Positions 22,325-31,542 of a stretch of 62,975 bases of DNA are shown here, in pieces. Each line of letters starts with the position of its first letter. Positions within the stretch are counted from its first letter, which is position 1. This DNA comes from Pseudolabrys sp. GTDB taxonomy: Bacteria; Pseudomonadota; Alphaproteobacteria; Rhizobiales; Xanthobacteraceae. A program made the position numbers and the translations under genes. The stretch is from assembly GCA_030684935.1 (NCBI GenBank), contig JAUXXH010000014.1, positions 1-62,975 of the forward strand, written 5' to 3'. The notes under the pieces were generated by a model. That model had not been told where the DNA came from, searched no databases, and was given only the letters and a program-made list of their open reading frames with translations.

Positions 22325-22820
22325 ATGTCGCAACTTGCCTTGCCCAAAGCGATGATTGCCTGGTCAAGCGGCAAGGACTCAGCCTGGGCGCTGCATGAGG
22401 TGCGCCGCGATCGGCATGACCGCGGTGTTTCCGCTGTGGCAGCGGCCGACCGTGGCGCTGGCGCGCGACATGATCGCGGCCGGAGTCGAAGCGCATCTGG
22501 CGGTGGTCGATCTGAAGAAATTGCCGGCGTCGTTCGCCGGCCGCGGCTTCGACGCAAGTCTGCTCGGCGATTTGCCGGCGGCCATCGATCCGTGCGGCGA
22601 GAACGGCGAATTCCACACCTTCGTCTCGGCCGGGCCGATGCTGACGCGGCGCATTCCGGTGCGTGTCGGCGAGACGGTGGAGCGGGACGGATTTGCGTTT
22701 GCGGACTTGCTGCCGGACTTTACCAAGCCGTGCGTCAGCCCCGCAGCACGCCGCCGGTGCGCTTGGCGACCTCGGCGACGATTTTGGCGCCCAGCGCGTC
22801 GATCTCGGCGTCGGTCATAG
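22325..22820 (+). pseudogene. decayed Dph6-type ATP pyrophosphatase (diphthine-ammonia ligase family)
   Basis: Two parts of one family are present in different frames. The first 30 codons from 22325 give the PP-loop motif WSSGKDSAWALHEVRR. The frame then breaks near 22405, and the second frame gives GMTAVFPLWQRPTVALARDM and the conserved DPCGENGEFHTFVSAGP up to FADLLPDF. In intact homologues roughly 80-90 residues lie between these blocks, so the gene has an internal out-of-frame deletion. The second frame also runs past the expected end into antisense of pheT. It is most likely non-functional. Confidence 0.8.
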
Positions 22821-25152
22821 TTTTGTCGCGCGGCTGTAAGGTGACCGCGATGGCGACAGACTTCTTCCCCGGTGCGACCCCGGTGCCCTCGTAGACGTCG
22901 AACACGGTGACGCCGGCGATCAGCTTGCGATCGACGTTCTGCGCCGCGCGCACGACGTCGCCAGCCTTCACGGCGCTGTCGACGACGAACGCGAAGTCTC
23001 GCTCGACCGGCTGGAACGGCGACAGTTCGAGCAGCGGCTTGGCGCGGGTCGCCTTCGCTTTGGCGGCGGGGATGTTGTCGAGGGTCACCTCGAAGCCGAC
23101 CAGCGGGCCGTCCGACTTCAGCGCCGCCAGCGACCGCGGATGCAGTTCGCCGAAGTGGCCGAGAATGGTCTGCGGGCCGATCTGGATGGTGCCGCTGCGG
23201 CCGGGGTGGAACCAGGCCGGCCCGCCGGGCACGATCTGCAGCGCCTGCACCGGCGCGCCGGCGGCGGCCAGCGCGGCGAAGGCGTCGGCCTTGGCGTCGA
23301 ACGCATTGACCGGTTCGGTCTTGCCGGACCAGTGGCGGCCGATGCCGCTGCTTTTGGCCAGCGCCCGGCGCAGGCCGCTGGCGGCGATGAACTGGTCCTC
23401 GGGCCTGTCGCCCTTGAAAATCTGCCCAACCTCGAACAGCGCCACGTCGGCATAGCCGCGATCGGCATTGCGCTGCGCCGCCATCATCAGGCCAGGCAGC
23501 AGGCTCGGCCGCATGTCGGAGAGTTCGGCCGCGATCGGATTGGCCAGAGCGAGTTCGGCCTTGCCGCCGCCGAACAGTTCGGCCTCGCGCTTCGACACGA
23601 AGGACCAGGTGACGGCTTCGGTCAGGCCGCGCGCGGCCAGCGCGCGCTTGGCCTTGCGGGTGCGGGACTGGATCGGCGTCAGCACCGGCTTGCGGGCGTC
23701 AGCGCCGCGCGGGAACGGCGTCGACGGCACCTGATCGACGCCAACGATGCGCACCAGCTCCTCGACGATATCGGCGCGGCCGTGCACATCCGGCCGCCAC
23801 GAGGGCGCCGCGACCTTGATGCGGTCGCTCTGCCCGGCGGCGAAGAAGCCGAGCTTTTCCAAAATGCGCCGTACCTCGGTGAGCGACAGCCGCAAGCCCG
23901 AGAGCCGCGTCAGATCGGTCAGCGGAAAATCGATGACGGTTTCCTTCGGCAAGGGATCGCCGGCCACGACAACCTCGGAGGCTTCGCCGCCGCACAAATC
24001 GAGCACCATCTGCGTCGCCAGTTCGAGGCCCGGCAGCATGAAGTTCGGATCGACGCCGCGCTCGAAGCGGTAGCGCGCGTCGGAATTGATGCCGAGCTTG
24101 CGCCCGGTCTGGGCGATGTTGAACGCGTCCCACAGCGCCGATTCGATCAGCACGTCGGTCGTCGTTTCGGAACAGCCGGTCTCTTCGCCGCCCATGATGC
24201 CGGCCAGCGACTCGACACCCTTTTCGTCGGCAATGACGCACATGGCCTGGTCGAGCGTGTAGGTCTTGCCGTCGAGCGCCAGAAGTGTCTCGCCATTGTT
24301 CGCGCGGCGCACCGTCAGATTTCCGTGCACCTTGGCGGCGTCGAACACATGCAGCGGCCGGCCGCGGTCGAAGGTGATGAAGTTGGTGATGTCGACCAGC
24401 GCATTGATCGGCCGCAGGCCTATCGCCGTGAGGCGCTTCTGCAGCCATTCCGGCGACGGGCCGTTCTTGACGCCGCGCACGAGGCGCAGGCCAAAGGCCG
24501 GGCACAGCGACTGGGTCTGGCCGAAATCGAGCGTGACGGAGACCGGGCAGGGGAACGTGCCCTTGACCTGCTTCGGCGGCTTGTCCTTGAAGGTGCCGAT
24601 GTCGGTGGCGCCGAGATCGCGGGCGATGCCGTTGACGCCGGTGCAGTCCGGCCGGTTCGGCGTCAGGTTGATTTCGATGACCGGCTCGTTGAGCCCGAGC
24701 ACCTCGGCGAACGGCTTGCCGAGCGGCGCATCGGCCGGCATTTCCATGATGCCGTCGTGGTCGTCGGAGAAACCGATCTCGGCGCCGGAGATCAGCATGC
24801 CGTGGCTTTCGACGTCGCGGATCTTGCCGACCGACAGCGTGATCTTCTTGCCCGGAATGTAGGTGCCGGGCAGGCCGAGCACGGCCTTCATGCCGGCGCG
24901 CGCATTCGGCGCGCCGCAAACGATCTGGATCGGTTTGCCGTCGCCGGTGTCGACCATGCAGACGCGCAGCCGGTCGGCGTTCGGGTGCTGCACCGCGGAG
25001 ACCACGGAGACGACCTTGAACGCCTCGTACTCCCTGGCCTTGTCTTCGACGTTTTCGACCTCAAGCCCGATCATGGTGAGCTTGTGGACGATCTCGGTCA
25101 GAGACGCGTCGGTGTCGAGGTGATCCTTGAGCCAGGGCAGGGTGAACTTCAT
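22735..25152 (-). CDS. pheT: phenylalanine--tRNA ligase beta subunit
   Basis: Large subunit of the (alpha-beta)2 synthetase charging tRNA-Phe. At 805 residues it carries the N-terminal tRNA-binding/EMAP domain (about 39-150), B3/B4 editing domain (about 200-380), B5 domain and the C-terminal ferredoxin-like anticodon-binding domain ([18 protein letters not shown] block near 755). It is the last gene of the rpmI-rplT-pheS-pheT run, separated from pheS by a small membrane-protein gene whose stop lies 3 bp upstream. Confidence 0.97.
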   Translation of the reverse strand: MKFTLPWLKDHLDTDASLTEIVHKLTMIGLEVENVEDKAREYEAFKVVSVVSAVQHPNADRLRVCMVDTGDGKPIQIVCGAPNARAGMKAVLGLPGTYIPGKKITLSVGKIRDVESHGMLISGAEIGFSDDHDGIMEMPADAPLGKPFAEVLGLNEPVIEINLTPNRPDCTGVNGIARDLGATDIGTFKDKPPKQVKGTFPCPVSVTLDFGQTQSLCPAFGLRLVRGVKNGPSPEWLQKRLTAIGLRPINALVDITNFITFDRGRPLHVFDAAKVHGNLTVRRANNGETLLALDGKTYTLDQAMCVIADEKGVESLAGIMGGEETGCSETTTDVLIESALWDAFNIAQTGRKLGINSDARYRFERGVDPNFMLPGLELATQMVLDLCGGEASEVVVAGDPLPKETVIDFPLTDLTRLSGLRLSLTEVRRILEKLGFFAAGQSDRIKVAAPSWRPDVHGRADIVEELVRIVGVDQVPSTPFPRGADARKPVLTPIQSRTRKAKRALAARGLTEAVTWSFVSKREAELFGGGKAELALANPIAAELSDMRPSLLPGLMMAAQRNADRGYADVALFEVGQIFKGDRPEDQFIAASGLRRALAKSSGIGRHWSGKTEPVNAFDAKADAFAALAAAGAPVQALQIVPGGPAWFHPGRSGTIQIGPQTILGHFGELHPRSLAALKSDGPLVGFEVTLDNIPAAKAKATRAKPLLELSPFQPVERDFAFVVDSAVKAGDVVRAAQNVDRKLIAGVTVFDVYEGTGVAPGKKSVAIAVTLQPRDKTMTDAEIDALGAKIVAEVAKRTGGVLRG

Positions 25153-25155
25153 GGA

Positions 25156-25647
25156 CTATTTCCCCGGCGTCCACAGGTAGAGAACCGGCAGCAGCAGGAA
25201 TACGACGATGGTGAAAACAATCGCGCTGCGAACGCAGAGGCTGTAAAGCTCGGCGCGAACAATCAGCTCATGGTGGACGATCTCTGTGGCGCAAGCCCGG
25301 TCACCGGCGAACTCGTTCGTCCTGAACACCGAGAGGCACCGCAGGCAGCCGACGGCGATCAGCAGATAAACACCGATTTCGGCCACGACGATGCCGATCT
25401 CGAAATCGTTGCTGGCCACCAGCGGCGCGAGCAAACCCAGCCCCGCGATCATCATCGACGTGTGGGTCAGCAGGCCGGTCGCCTTGGCGTCGATTGAAGC
25501 GAAGGTGTGCGATGCCTCCGCGGACATCGCCTGATCGCGAACCCGTATACTGGTCTCGTAGTTGGTGATCCTGTCGGCATGCCAGCCGCGGGTGATGGCC
25601 GCGAACAGCGCCCGTTCGAACGGTGTCTTGCGCGCCGGGACCGTCAC
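25156..25647 (-). CDS. small three-helix membrane protein between pheS and pheT (Pycsar-effector/DUF5706-like?)
   Basis: A 163-residue protein with three hydrophobic segments (about 61-80, 84-102 and 141-158) and a soluble N-terminal helix region. The block [20 protein letters not shown] before and in the first helix resembles the D-x-KA-LL signature of DUF5706/PycTM, the membrane effector of Pycsar phage defence; this is a visual resemblance only and there is no cyclase gene beside it. GTG start overlaps the pheS stop (GTGA), so translation is coupled to pheS. It could equally be a lineage-specific housekeeping membrane protein. Confidence 0.6.
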   Translation of the reverse strand: MTVPARKTPFERALFAAITRGWHADRITNYETSIRVRDQAMSAEASHTFASIDAKATGLLTHTSMMIAGLGLLAPLVASNDFEIGIVVAEIGVYLLIAVGCLRCLSVFRTNEFAGDRACATEIVHHELIVRAELYSLCVRSAIVFTIVVFLLLPVLYLWTPGK

Positions 25648-26726
25648 GGGCTCAATCCTCCCGCCAAGGTCGGGAAGTCGAGCGGCCGGAAGCCGTAATG
25701 ATTAAGCCAGCGCACGTCGGCCTCGAAGAAGGCGCGGAGATCGTTGATGCCGTATTTCAGCATGGCGATGCGATCGATGCCCATGCCCCAGGCGAAACCC
25801 TGGTATTCGTCCGGATCGAGGCCGCAATTGCGCAGCACGTTCGGATGCACCATGCCGCAGCCGAGAATCTCCAGCCAGTCGTCGCCCTCGCCGAAACGGA
25901 TTTCGCCCTTGTCGCGCCGGCACTGGATGTCGACTTCCATCGACGGCTCGGTGAACGGGAAGAACGACGGGCGGAAACGCATCTTGACCTGGTCGACCTC
26001 GAAGAATGCCTTGCAGAATTCTTCCAGGATCCATTTCAGGTGGCCCATGTGCGATGTCTTGTCGATCACCAGGCCCTCGACCTGGTGGAACATCGGCGTG
26101 TGGGTCTGATCGGAATCGCTGCGATAGGTGCGGCCCGGGATGATGACGCGGATCGGCGGCTTCTGGTTCAGCATGGTGCGCACCTGCACGGGCGAGGTGT
26201 GCGTGCGCAGCAGCAGCCGCGAGCCGTCGGGCTTCGGCGGGAAATAGAAGGTGTCGTGCATTTCCCGCGCCGGATGGCCTTCCGGGAAATTCAGCTTGGT
26301 GAAGTTGTAGTCGTCGGTCTCGATGTCGGGACCTTCCGCCACGGCGAAGCCCATGTCGGCGAAGATGGCGGTGAGTTCGTCGATCACCTGGCTGATCGGG
26401 TGGACGCGGCCGGTCTCGGCCGGCGTCTCGCGCAGCGGCAGCGTGACGTCGATGGTTTCGCTGTTGAGACGTGCATCGAGCGCCGAGGCCGCGAGACCGT
26501 CTTTGGCGGCGGCGATGGCGGCGCCGATTTTGTCCTTGAGGCCGTTGATCGCCGGCCCCTGCTCCTTGCGCTGGTCCGGCGTCATCGCGCCCAGCGTCTT
26601 CAGGAGCGCGGTGATGGCGCCGCTCTTGCCCAGTGCGGACACGCGCACCGCCTCCAGCGCCGCCTCGTCTTTGGCGGACGTGATGGCGGCGAGCAGATCG
26701 GTTTCAAGCTTGGCGATGTCGGACAT
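25644..26726 (-). CDS. pheS: phenylalanine--tRNA ligase alpha subunit
   Basis: Catalytic subunit of phenylalanyl-tRNA synthetase. The 360 residues comprise an N-terminal coiled-coil for tRNA binding (about 1-90) and the class II core: motif 1 region [13 protein letters not shown], motif 2 [14 protein letters not shown] and motif 3 [18 protein letters not shown]. It follows rplT after a repeat-containing gap of 127 bp. The stop overlaps the start of the following membrane-protein gene by 4 bp. Confidence 0.97.
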   Translation of the reverse strand: MSDIAKLETDLLAAITSAKDEAALEAVRVSALGKSGAITALLKTLGAMTPDQRKEQGPAINGLKDKIGAAIAAAKDGLAASALDARLNSETIDVTLPLRETPAETGRVHPISQVIDELTAIFADMGFAVAEGPDIETDDYNFTKLNFPEGHPAREMHDTFYFPPKPDGSRLLLRTHTSPVQVRTMLNQKPPIRVIIPGRTYRSDSDQTHTPMFHQVEGLVIDKTSHMGHLKWILEEFCKAFFEVDQVKMRFRPSFFPFTEPSMEVDIQCRRDKGEIRFGEGDDWLEILGCGMVHPNVLRNCGLDPDEYQGFAWGMGIDRIAMLKYGINDLRAFFEADVRWLNHYGFRPLDFPTLAGGLSP

Positions 26727-26737
26727 CGTTCTTCACC

Positions 26738-26825
26738 CTGTCATGGCCGGGCATGTCCCGGCCATCCCGCTTGGGAGGGCTGTGCGTCCCTAAGCGGGAT
26801 GCCCGGGACAAGGCCGGGCATGACA
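26738..26825. repeat. palindromic intergenic repeat, family B (rplT-pheS gap)
   Basis: GTCATGGCCGGGCATGTCCC and GGGACAAGGCCGGGCATGAC form the outer inverted arms; CATCCCGCTTGGGAGG and CTAAGCGGGATGCC pair inside. A long stem of this kind in an mRNA joining rplT and pheS could protect or partly terminate the transcript. Confidence 0.8.
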
Positions 26826-26853
26826 GCGTAGAGGACGACGCTCTCGCGCAGAG

Positions 26854-27240
26854 TTAGGCGCTGGCTGTCGCTGCTTCAGGCTCGGCCGGCAGTGCCGCCT
26901 TGGCCTTCTCGACGATCGCCGCGAAGGCACCCGGCTCGTGGATGGCGAGATCGGACAGCACCTTGCGGTCGACCACCAGGCCCGACTTGGCCAGACCGTC
27001 GATAAAGCGCGAGTAGTTCAGGCCGAACGGCCGCACCGCGGCGTTGAGGCGCTGGATCCACAGCGCGCGGAAGGTGCGCTTGCGGCGCTTGCGGTCGCGG
27101 AAGGCGTACTGGTTGGCCTTTTCGACCGCCTGCTTGGCGACGCGGATGGTGTTCTTGCGGCGGCCATAATAGCCCTTGGCGGCCTTGTAGACTTTCTTGT
27201 GCTTGGCGTGGGCGGTGACGCCACGTTTGACGCGGGACAT
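26854..27240 (-). CDS. rplT: 50S ribosomal protein L20
   Basis: Structural and assembly protein of the large ribosomal subunit, and in many bacteria a repressor of its own operon. The 128 residues include the basic N-terminal helix ([28 protein letters not shown]) and the [23 protein letters not shown] core. A short Ala/Glu extension at the C-terminus makes it slightly longer than usual. It follows rpmI by 82 bp on the same strand. Confidence 0.98.
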   Translation of the reverse strand: MSRVKRGVTAHAKHKKVYKAAKGYYGRRKNTIRVAKQAVEKANQYAFRDRKRRKRTFRALWIQRLNAAVRPFGLNYSRFIDGLAKSGLVVDRKVLSDLAIHEPGAFAAIVEKAKAALPAEPEAATASA

Positions 27241-27322
27241 CGGAAATCTCCTTGCAGATCGGCAGCTAAAGCGTGGGTGAAAGACGGAAACGACAGCCGC
27301 GCGATGCGGCCGGGACGTACGA

Positions 27323-27523
27323 CTAGCCGTTGGGCAGGAAGTACTTCTTGATGTTGTCGCCGTCAGTCTTGAACAGCACGCTGGTGCCGCGCAGGTTGCG
27401 GATCTGCTTGGTGGTCCGCTTGATCATGCCGTGTCGCTTGCCGGACTGCTGGTACATCACCTTGCCGGTGGCCGTGATCTTGAAGCGCTTTTTAGCGCCC
27501 GACTTGGTCTTCAACTTGGGCAT
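27323..27523 (-). CDS. rpmI: 50S ribosomal protein L35
   Basis: A 66-residue basic ribosomal protein: [15 protein letters not shown] at the start and [17 protein letters not shown] in the middle are diagnostic. The start at 27523 has GAGAGCA upstream; the longer frame to 27574 is not used. It heads the rpmI-rplT-pheS-pheT run, and unusually infC is not directly upstream but about 1.9 kb away beyond two genes on the other strand. Confidence 0.97.
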   Translation of the reverse strand: MPKLKTKSGAKKRFKITATGKVMYQQSGKRHGMIKRTTKQIRNLRGTSVLFKTDGDNIKKYFLPNG

Positions 27524-27912
27524 TTTGCTCTCCTCATCGGCGCGGCACGGGGCACGAAGGCCCCGTCTGGCCATGATGTTGCCCGCATGGCTTGCGCTTG
27601 CGGGCGGGTGCTCGGGATTGAGCTTTTATCGTCGCCACGGCAGCCCTTGACACGCCGGGCGGCGAAGGGCGGCGTTATGGCAGAGGGGCCTTGGTTTGAC
27701 AACTGAAAGCGCCACGGCTGAACGGCGGGTCTGAGGCCATCCGACGCGGAAACGGCCTGCTTTTCCGCGAAATCGGCGTCCGGGCAGCCTATTTCCGCCG
27801 AAATCGACAGTCTTCGCGGGTTGCGACTGCGGTCCTAATAAGATAGCCTCGCCGCAAAGCAACAAAGTCGCCAAAGGCGCACGAAAATCTACACCTAAAA
27901 GGGGCTGTATTG
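27524..27912. other. gene-free divergent region between rpmI and a methyltransferase gene
   Basis: 389 bp without a supported gene. It must hold the rpmI promoter on the minus strand and the methyltransferase promoter on the plus strand. The last 70 bases before 27913 are markedly A/T-rich (TAATAAGATAG, AAAATCTACACCTAAAAGG), with AAGGGG as probable ribosome binding site. No clear consensus promoter or hairpin stands out. Confidence 0.5.
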
Positions 27913-28881
27913 ATGAATATGAGCGTGAATTATTCTAAGATCAATCAAAATAAAATGAATTTCGACGATTTGTATACTTCAAAAGACCCCCGAAAATACT
28001 TCCAATACTTGGGTCAGCTTGACTATATCATTCCGCATCTGGCGCAGCCGATCTTCAGCCAACTGATCCGGGCGCGGCGCGAAGTTCAGGACCAGCCGGT
28101 GACGGTCCTCGACATCGGCTGCTCCTACGCCATCAATGGCGCGCTGATGAAATACGGCCTCGGCTACGAAGCGCTGCGGGAGCGCTATACGGCGCCGTCC
28201 CTCCAGGGCCTCAGCAGCGACGAGATGTTGGAACTCGACCGCAACTTCTATCGGGCCTGGCCGAAAGATCCCAATGTCCGCGTCATCGGCCTCGACGTGT
28301 CCGAGAATGCCGTTCGCTACGCCGAAGCCTGCGGCATCCTCGATCACGGCCTCACCGCCGATCTGGAAAGCCGCGATCCGACACCGGCAGAAGCCGCCAT
28401 TCTGGCGGACGTCGATATCATCGTGTCGACCGGTTGCGTCGGCTACGTCACCAGCAAGACGTTCCAGCGGCTGGCGAAGGTGGCGCAGCAGGGGCGTACG
28501 CCGTGGGTCGCCTCGTTCGTCCTGCGCATGTTCCCCTATGACGACATCGCCGCCACGCTCGCGGCCCAGGGTCTGGAAACGCAGCCCTACGAAGGCGCCA
28601 CCTTCGTGCAGCGCCGTTTCGCCAACCCCGAGGAAATGGAAGCCACCATCCGCGCCGTCGAGGCGCGCGGCATCGACACGTACGGCCACGAAACCGACGG
28701 GCTGTACCAGGCCAATCTCTTCATCTCGCGGCCGCCCTCGGAAATCCGCCGGCGGCCGATTCAGGATCTGGTCTCGGTGGTCAGCGGCGCCAACAAGCTG
28801 TGGTCGGTCGGCGCCAATGTGCTGTCGAGCTTCGGGCCGGCCGCGCGCAAGCGCGCGCGGGTGGAGCGTCGCCGCGCCTAG
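27913..28881 (+). CDS. putative class I SAM-dependent methyltransferase
   Basis: A 322-residue protein with the SAM-binding motif VLDIGCSYAINGALMKYG (about 70-87) and a second acidic strand VRVIGLDVSENAVRYAEA (about 122-139), as in class I methyltransferases; the substrate is not recognisable. The first 60 bp (MNMSVNYSKINQNKMNFDD) are A/T-rich, unlike the body. It lies with a small exported-protein gene on the plus strand between infC and rpmI, which normally adjoin; this suggests insertion of the pair into a ribosomal-protein operon. Confidence 0.65.
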   Translation: MNMSVNYSKINQNKMNFDDLYTSKDPRKYFQYLGQLDYIIPHLAQPIFSQLIRARREVQDQPVTVLDIGCSYAINGALMKYGLGYEALRERYTAPSLQGLSSDEMLELDRNFYRAWPKDPNVRVIGLDVSENAVRYAEACGILDHGLTADLESRDPTPAEAAILADVDIIVSTGCVGYVTSKTFQRLAKVAQQGRTPWVASFVLRMFPYDDIAATLAAQGLETQPYEGATFVQRRFANPEEMEATIRAVEARGIDTYGHETDGLYQANLFISRPPSEIRRRPIQDLVSVVSGANKLWSVGANVLSSFGPAARKRARVERRRA

Positions 28882-29002
28882 CCAAGTCCAAGCGGATTTC
28901 TAGCTCGCCCGGACGCGAGTCTTCCGCTTGCAACCGGATGCCCGTTGCGGCGTTATTGCTGCTTGAAGGTGCAGCCACTTTCGATGGCGAGGACATGATC
29001 CG

Positions 29003-29377
29003 ATGGGACGATTAGCTGATCGTGTGGCCGCTGTGGCCATGCTGGCCGGGTCGGCGCTTTTGGGCGCCCCGGCCGCACACGCGGCCGTTCATGACGGCAA
29101 TTGGAGCGTGCTGATTGTAACGGAGTCGGGGACCTGCGATGCCGCCTATCGCTATCCGGTCACGGTCGCGAACGGCCGCATTAACTATGCCGGCAATGTC
29201 GGGATCGACCTGACGGGCACGGTGTCGCCGGGCGGCGCGGTCAAGGTGACCATCCGCATGGGCGACAAGGGCGCCAACGGGACCGGCCGGATTTCCGGCA
29301 CCACCGGCGCGGGCACCTGGCAAGGCGCGGCCGCCAACAGCACCTGTACCGGCCGCTGGGAAGCCGAGCGCCGCTAG
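29003..29377 (+). CDS. small exported protein of unknown function
   Basis: A 124-residue protein with a signal peptide (hydrophobic run to AAHAA near residue 28) and a Gly/Thr-rich, probably all-beta mature domain. It has two cysteines (in SGTCDAAYRYP and NSTCTGRW) that could form a disulfide in the periplasm. The final block GAGTWQGAAANSTCTGRWEAERR recalls small rhizobial exported proteins without known function. It follows the methyltransferase by 121 bp and is convergent with infC. Confidence 0.7.
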   Translation: MGRLADRVAAVAMLAGSALLGAPAAHAAVHDGNWSVLIVTESGTCDAAYRYPVTVANGRINYAGNVGIDLTGTVSPGGAVKVTIRMGDKGANGTGRISGTTGAGTWQGAAANSTCTGRWEAERR

Positions 29378-29407
29378 ACGCGCGCTGCCGCATCCGTGCA
29401 TTCAAAA

Positions 29408-29455
29408 GCAAAAGGCCCCGGATCGGTGCCGCTGAGGCGGCGCCTTGTCCGGGGC
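29408..29455 (-). terminator. Rho-independent terminator downstream of infC
   Basis: Outer stem GGCCCCGGA (29414-29422) with TCCGGGGC (29448-29455), inner stem GGTGCCGC / GCGGCGCC, and on the minus strand TTTTGCTTTTG after the stem. It begins 8 bp beyond the infC stop, so infC ends its own transcript instead of continuing into rpmI. Confidence 0.75.
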
Positions 29456-29463
29456 ACGATCCG

Positions 29464-30003
29464 CTACCGCGGCGCCAGCAGCATCACCATCTGCCGGCCT
29501 TCGAACCGCGGTTCGGATTCCACCTTGGCGATCGGCCCGGTGTCGTCTTTCACGCGGTTGAGCAATTTATAGCCCAGCTCCTGGTGCGCCATTTCACGGC
29601 CCCGGAACCGCAAGGTGATCTTGACCTTGTCGCCTTCCTCGAAGAAGCGCTTCATCGAACGCATCTTCACGTCGTAATCGTGATCGTCGATCATCGGCCG
29701 GAGCTTGATCTCCTTGATCTCGACGACTTTCTGTTTTTTGCGGGCCTCGGCGGCCTTTTTCTGCGCCTGGAATTTGTACTTGCCGAAATCCAGAATCTTG
29801 CAGACCGGCGGGGTCGTGTTGGGAGAAATCTCGACCAAATCGAGCCCAGCCGCTTCCGCCAGACTCATGGCGGTTTGGAAGTCGACGACACCCTTGTTGT
29901 CGCCGGTGCTATCGATCAGCTGTACCTCTCGGGCGCGAATCTCCTCGTTGATGCGCGGGCCGTCCTTTTGGGCGGGCAGCGCGGACTTCATCGGACGACG
30001 AAT
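29464..30003 (-). CDS. infC: translation initiation factor IF-3, probable ATT start
   Basis: Binds the 30S subunit and enforces start-codon fidelity. The start used is the non-canonical ATT at 30001-30003 (product [17 protein letters not shown]..., 179 residues). A GAGGAG ribosome binding site lies 9 bases upstream of ATT but 21 bases from the first ATG (29989-29991), so ATT fits better; infC of E. coli also starts with ATT, which lets IF-3 regulate itself. The N-domain block [21 protein letters not shown] and C-domain [19 protein letters not shown] are intact. Confidence 0.9.
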   Translation of the reverse strand: MRRPMKSALPAQKDGPRINEEIRAREVQLIDSTGDNKGVVDFQTAMSLAEAAGLDLVEISPNTTPPVCKILDFGKYKFQAQKKAAEARKKQKVVEIKEIKLRPMIDDHDYDVKMRSMKRFFEEGDKVKITLRFRGREMAHQELGYKLLNRVKDDTGPIAKVESEPRFEGRQMVMLLAPR

Positions 30004-30143
30004 GGCGACTATCTCCTCATGCTGTTGCGACGGCCGGGACTATAACGCATCCGGCGTGCGAAAGATTGGTAGAAACGGCGAATAAGTCAACGCGGTTCCG
30101 CTATTTGTGTCGATAGAGCGACCGGTTTCTCGGGTCAAATCGC

Positions 30144-31409
30144 CTAAATTGCCCTGATTTTGCCGGAACCGGGGTGTGCCGCCGAGGCGGCATCGCGCCC
30201 CAGGGCCGCGTCATAGACCCGCAGCATCTGCTCGGCGGCCACCGTGGCGTTGAAATGGCCGATCGCCCATTCCCGTCCGCGCGAGCCGATGGCTGCGCGG
30301 TTCGGCTCCGGCATCGAGAACAACCGCAGCACCGCCGCCGCCAGCGCGGCATCGCTGCCGGAATCAAAACGCAAGCCGGTGATCCGGCCTTCCGGCACCG
30401 TCGGCAGCGTCAGCACCACGTCGGTGCCGGCGGCAAGGTCGGACACAATGACCGGACGGGCCATCGCCTGGGCCTCGAGGATGGCGCGCTGGGCGCCTTC
30501 CGGCTGGACCGCGGCGGACACCACGGCGGCGGCAGCGGCATAGGCGGCCTGCATGTCGCTGACCGGCGCCGCCATGCGGATGACGTCCATGGTGCCGGTC
30601 GACAGCACCAGATCCCACAGTTCGCCGGTGTAATGGGTGCGGCCGCGGTCCTCACCGACGAACACGAAGAGAAAATCCGTCATGCCCATCTGCTTGAGAC
30701 GCTGCGCCGCCCGCACCACGACGTGATGTCCCTTGCGGCGCAGAATGCGGCCGGCGATCAGGATCACCTTGGTGTCGCGTCCGATGCCCCAGATGTGGCG
30801 GATCGCTTCGACCCGCTCGCGCGCGATCTGCGCCGGGTCGAACAGGGTGACGTCGATGCTGCAGGGCACCACCGCGATCCTGTCCCACGGCGTGCCGTAT
30901 CGATCGTTGACCAGTTGCGCGAGCTGCTCGCTGACGGCAATGACGCGGTCGCCGCGGGCCATGATGCCGTTGTAGCAGCGCTTGAAATAGTTCTGCTCGC
31001 GAAAGCCCTTGAACCAACTGGTCAGAAAAGGAATGCCGCGGGCGCGGGCGGCAATGAAGGCACTCCAGGCGCCGGCGCGGCCGAGGGCATGGATGGCATC
31101 GCAGTGTCGTTCGCGCGCCAGCCGCGCCAGCGTCGCGGCGTTGCGCAGAATGCGCAGCGGATTGTTGCTGGCGACATCGAGGGCGAAGAATTCGCCGCCG
31201 GCTGCGGTCACATCGGCGACCAGGCGTCCGGCGCTCGACGCAACGATGGCGCGGTGACCGGCCTGGCTCAGGATCCGCACCAGCTCGACGGCGCCGGTGT
31301 CGGCTGCGCCGACATCCAGACTGGGGACCACGATCAGCACGGTGAACGGAGCGGGCACCGGCGTGCGGTCCTTGACCGCGGGCGACGCTGACACGGGAAA
31401 ACGCGACAT
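30144..31409 (-). CDS. glycosyltransferase family 4 protein (copy 1)
   Basis: A 421-residue GT-B fold glycosyltransferase, cytoplasmic or membrane-peripheral. The N-terminal domain has LIVVPSLDVGAADTGAVELVRIL; the C-terminal nucleotide-sugar region shows KVILIAGRILRRKGH (about 205-219) and QPEGAQRAILEAQAMARPVIVSD (the E-x7-E region). It is 133 bp downstream of, and clearly paralogous to, the GT4 gene at 31543-32757. Probably used in surface polysaccharide or lipopolysaccharide core synthesis; donor and acceptor unknown. Confidence 0.85.
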   Translation of the reverse strand: MSRFPVSASPAVKDRTPVPAPFTVLIVVPSLDVGAADTGAVELVRILSQAGHRAIVASSAGRLVADVTAAGGEFFALDVASNNPLRILRNAATLARLARERHCDAIHALGRAGAWSAFIAARARGIPFLTSWFKGFREQNYFKRCYNGIMARGDRVIAVSEQLAQLVNDRYGTPWDRIAVVPCSIDVTLFDPAQIARERVEAIRHIWGIGRDTKVILIAGRILRRKGHHVVVRAAQRLKQMGMTDFLFVFVGEDRGRTHYTGELWDLVLSTGTMDVIRMAAPVSDMQAAYAAAAAVVSAAVQPEGAQRAILEAQAMARPVIVSDLAAGTDVVLTLPTVPEGRITGLRFDSGSDAALAAAVLRLFSMPEPNRAAIGSRGREWAIGHFNATVAAEQMLRVYDAALGRDAASAAHPGSGKIRAI

Positions 31410-31542
31410 CAGTCGAAGACCTTAAAGTGGCCGCCGACCGGATCGGCGAACAATGCACGCCAGGGAGTGACTGTACGGCACAAATCGTGGGCAGCGCCGT
31501 ACCGCAATCGCGGTCATCTGCTTGCTATGGTCGCGGGCCTAT

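Noticed and set aside
23140..25497. 785-codon plus-strand frame antisense to pheT
   Set aside because: pheT is unmistakable on the other strand; the antisense product has unnatural His/Arg/Asp-rich composition and no domain.
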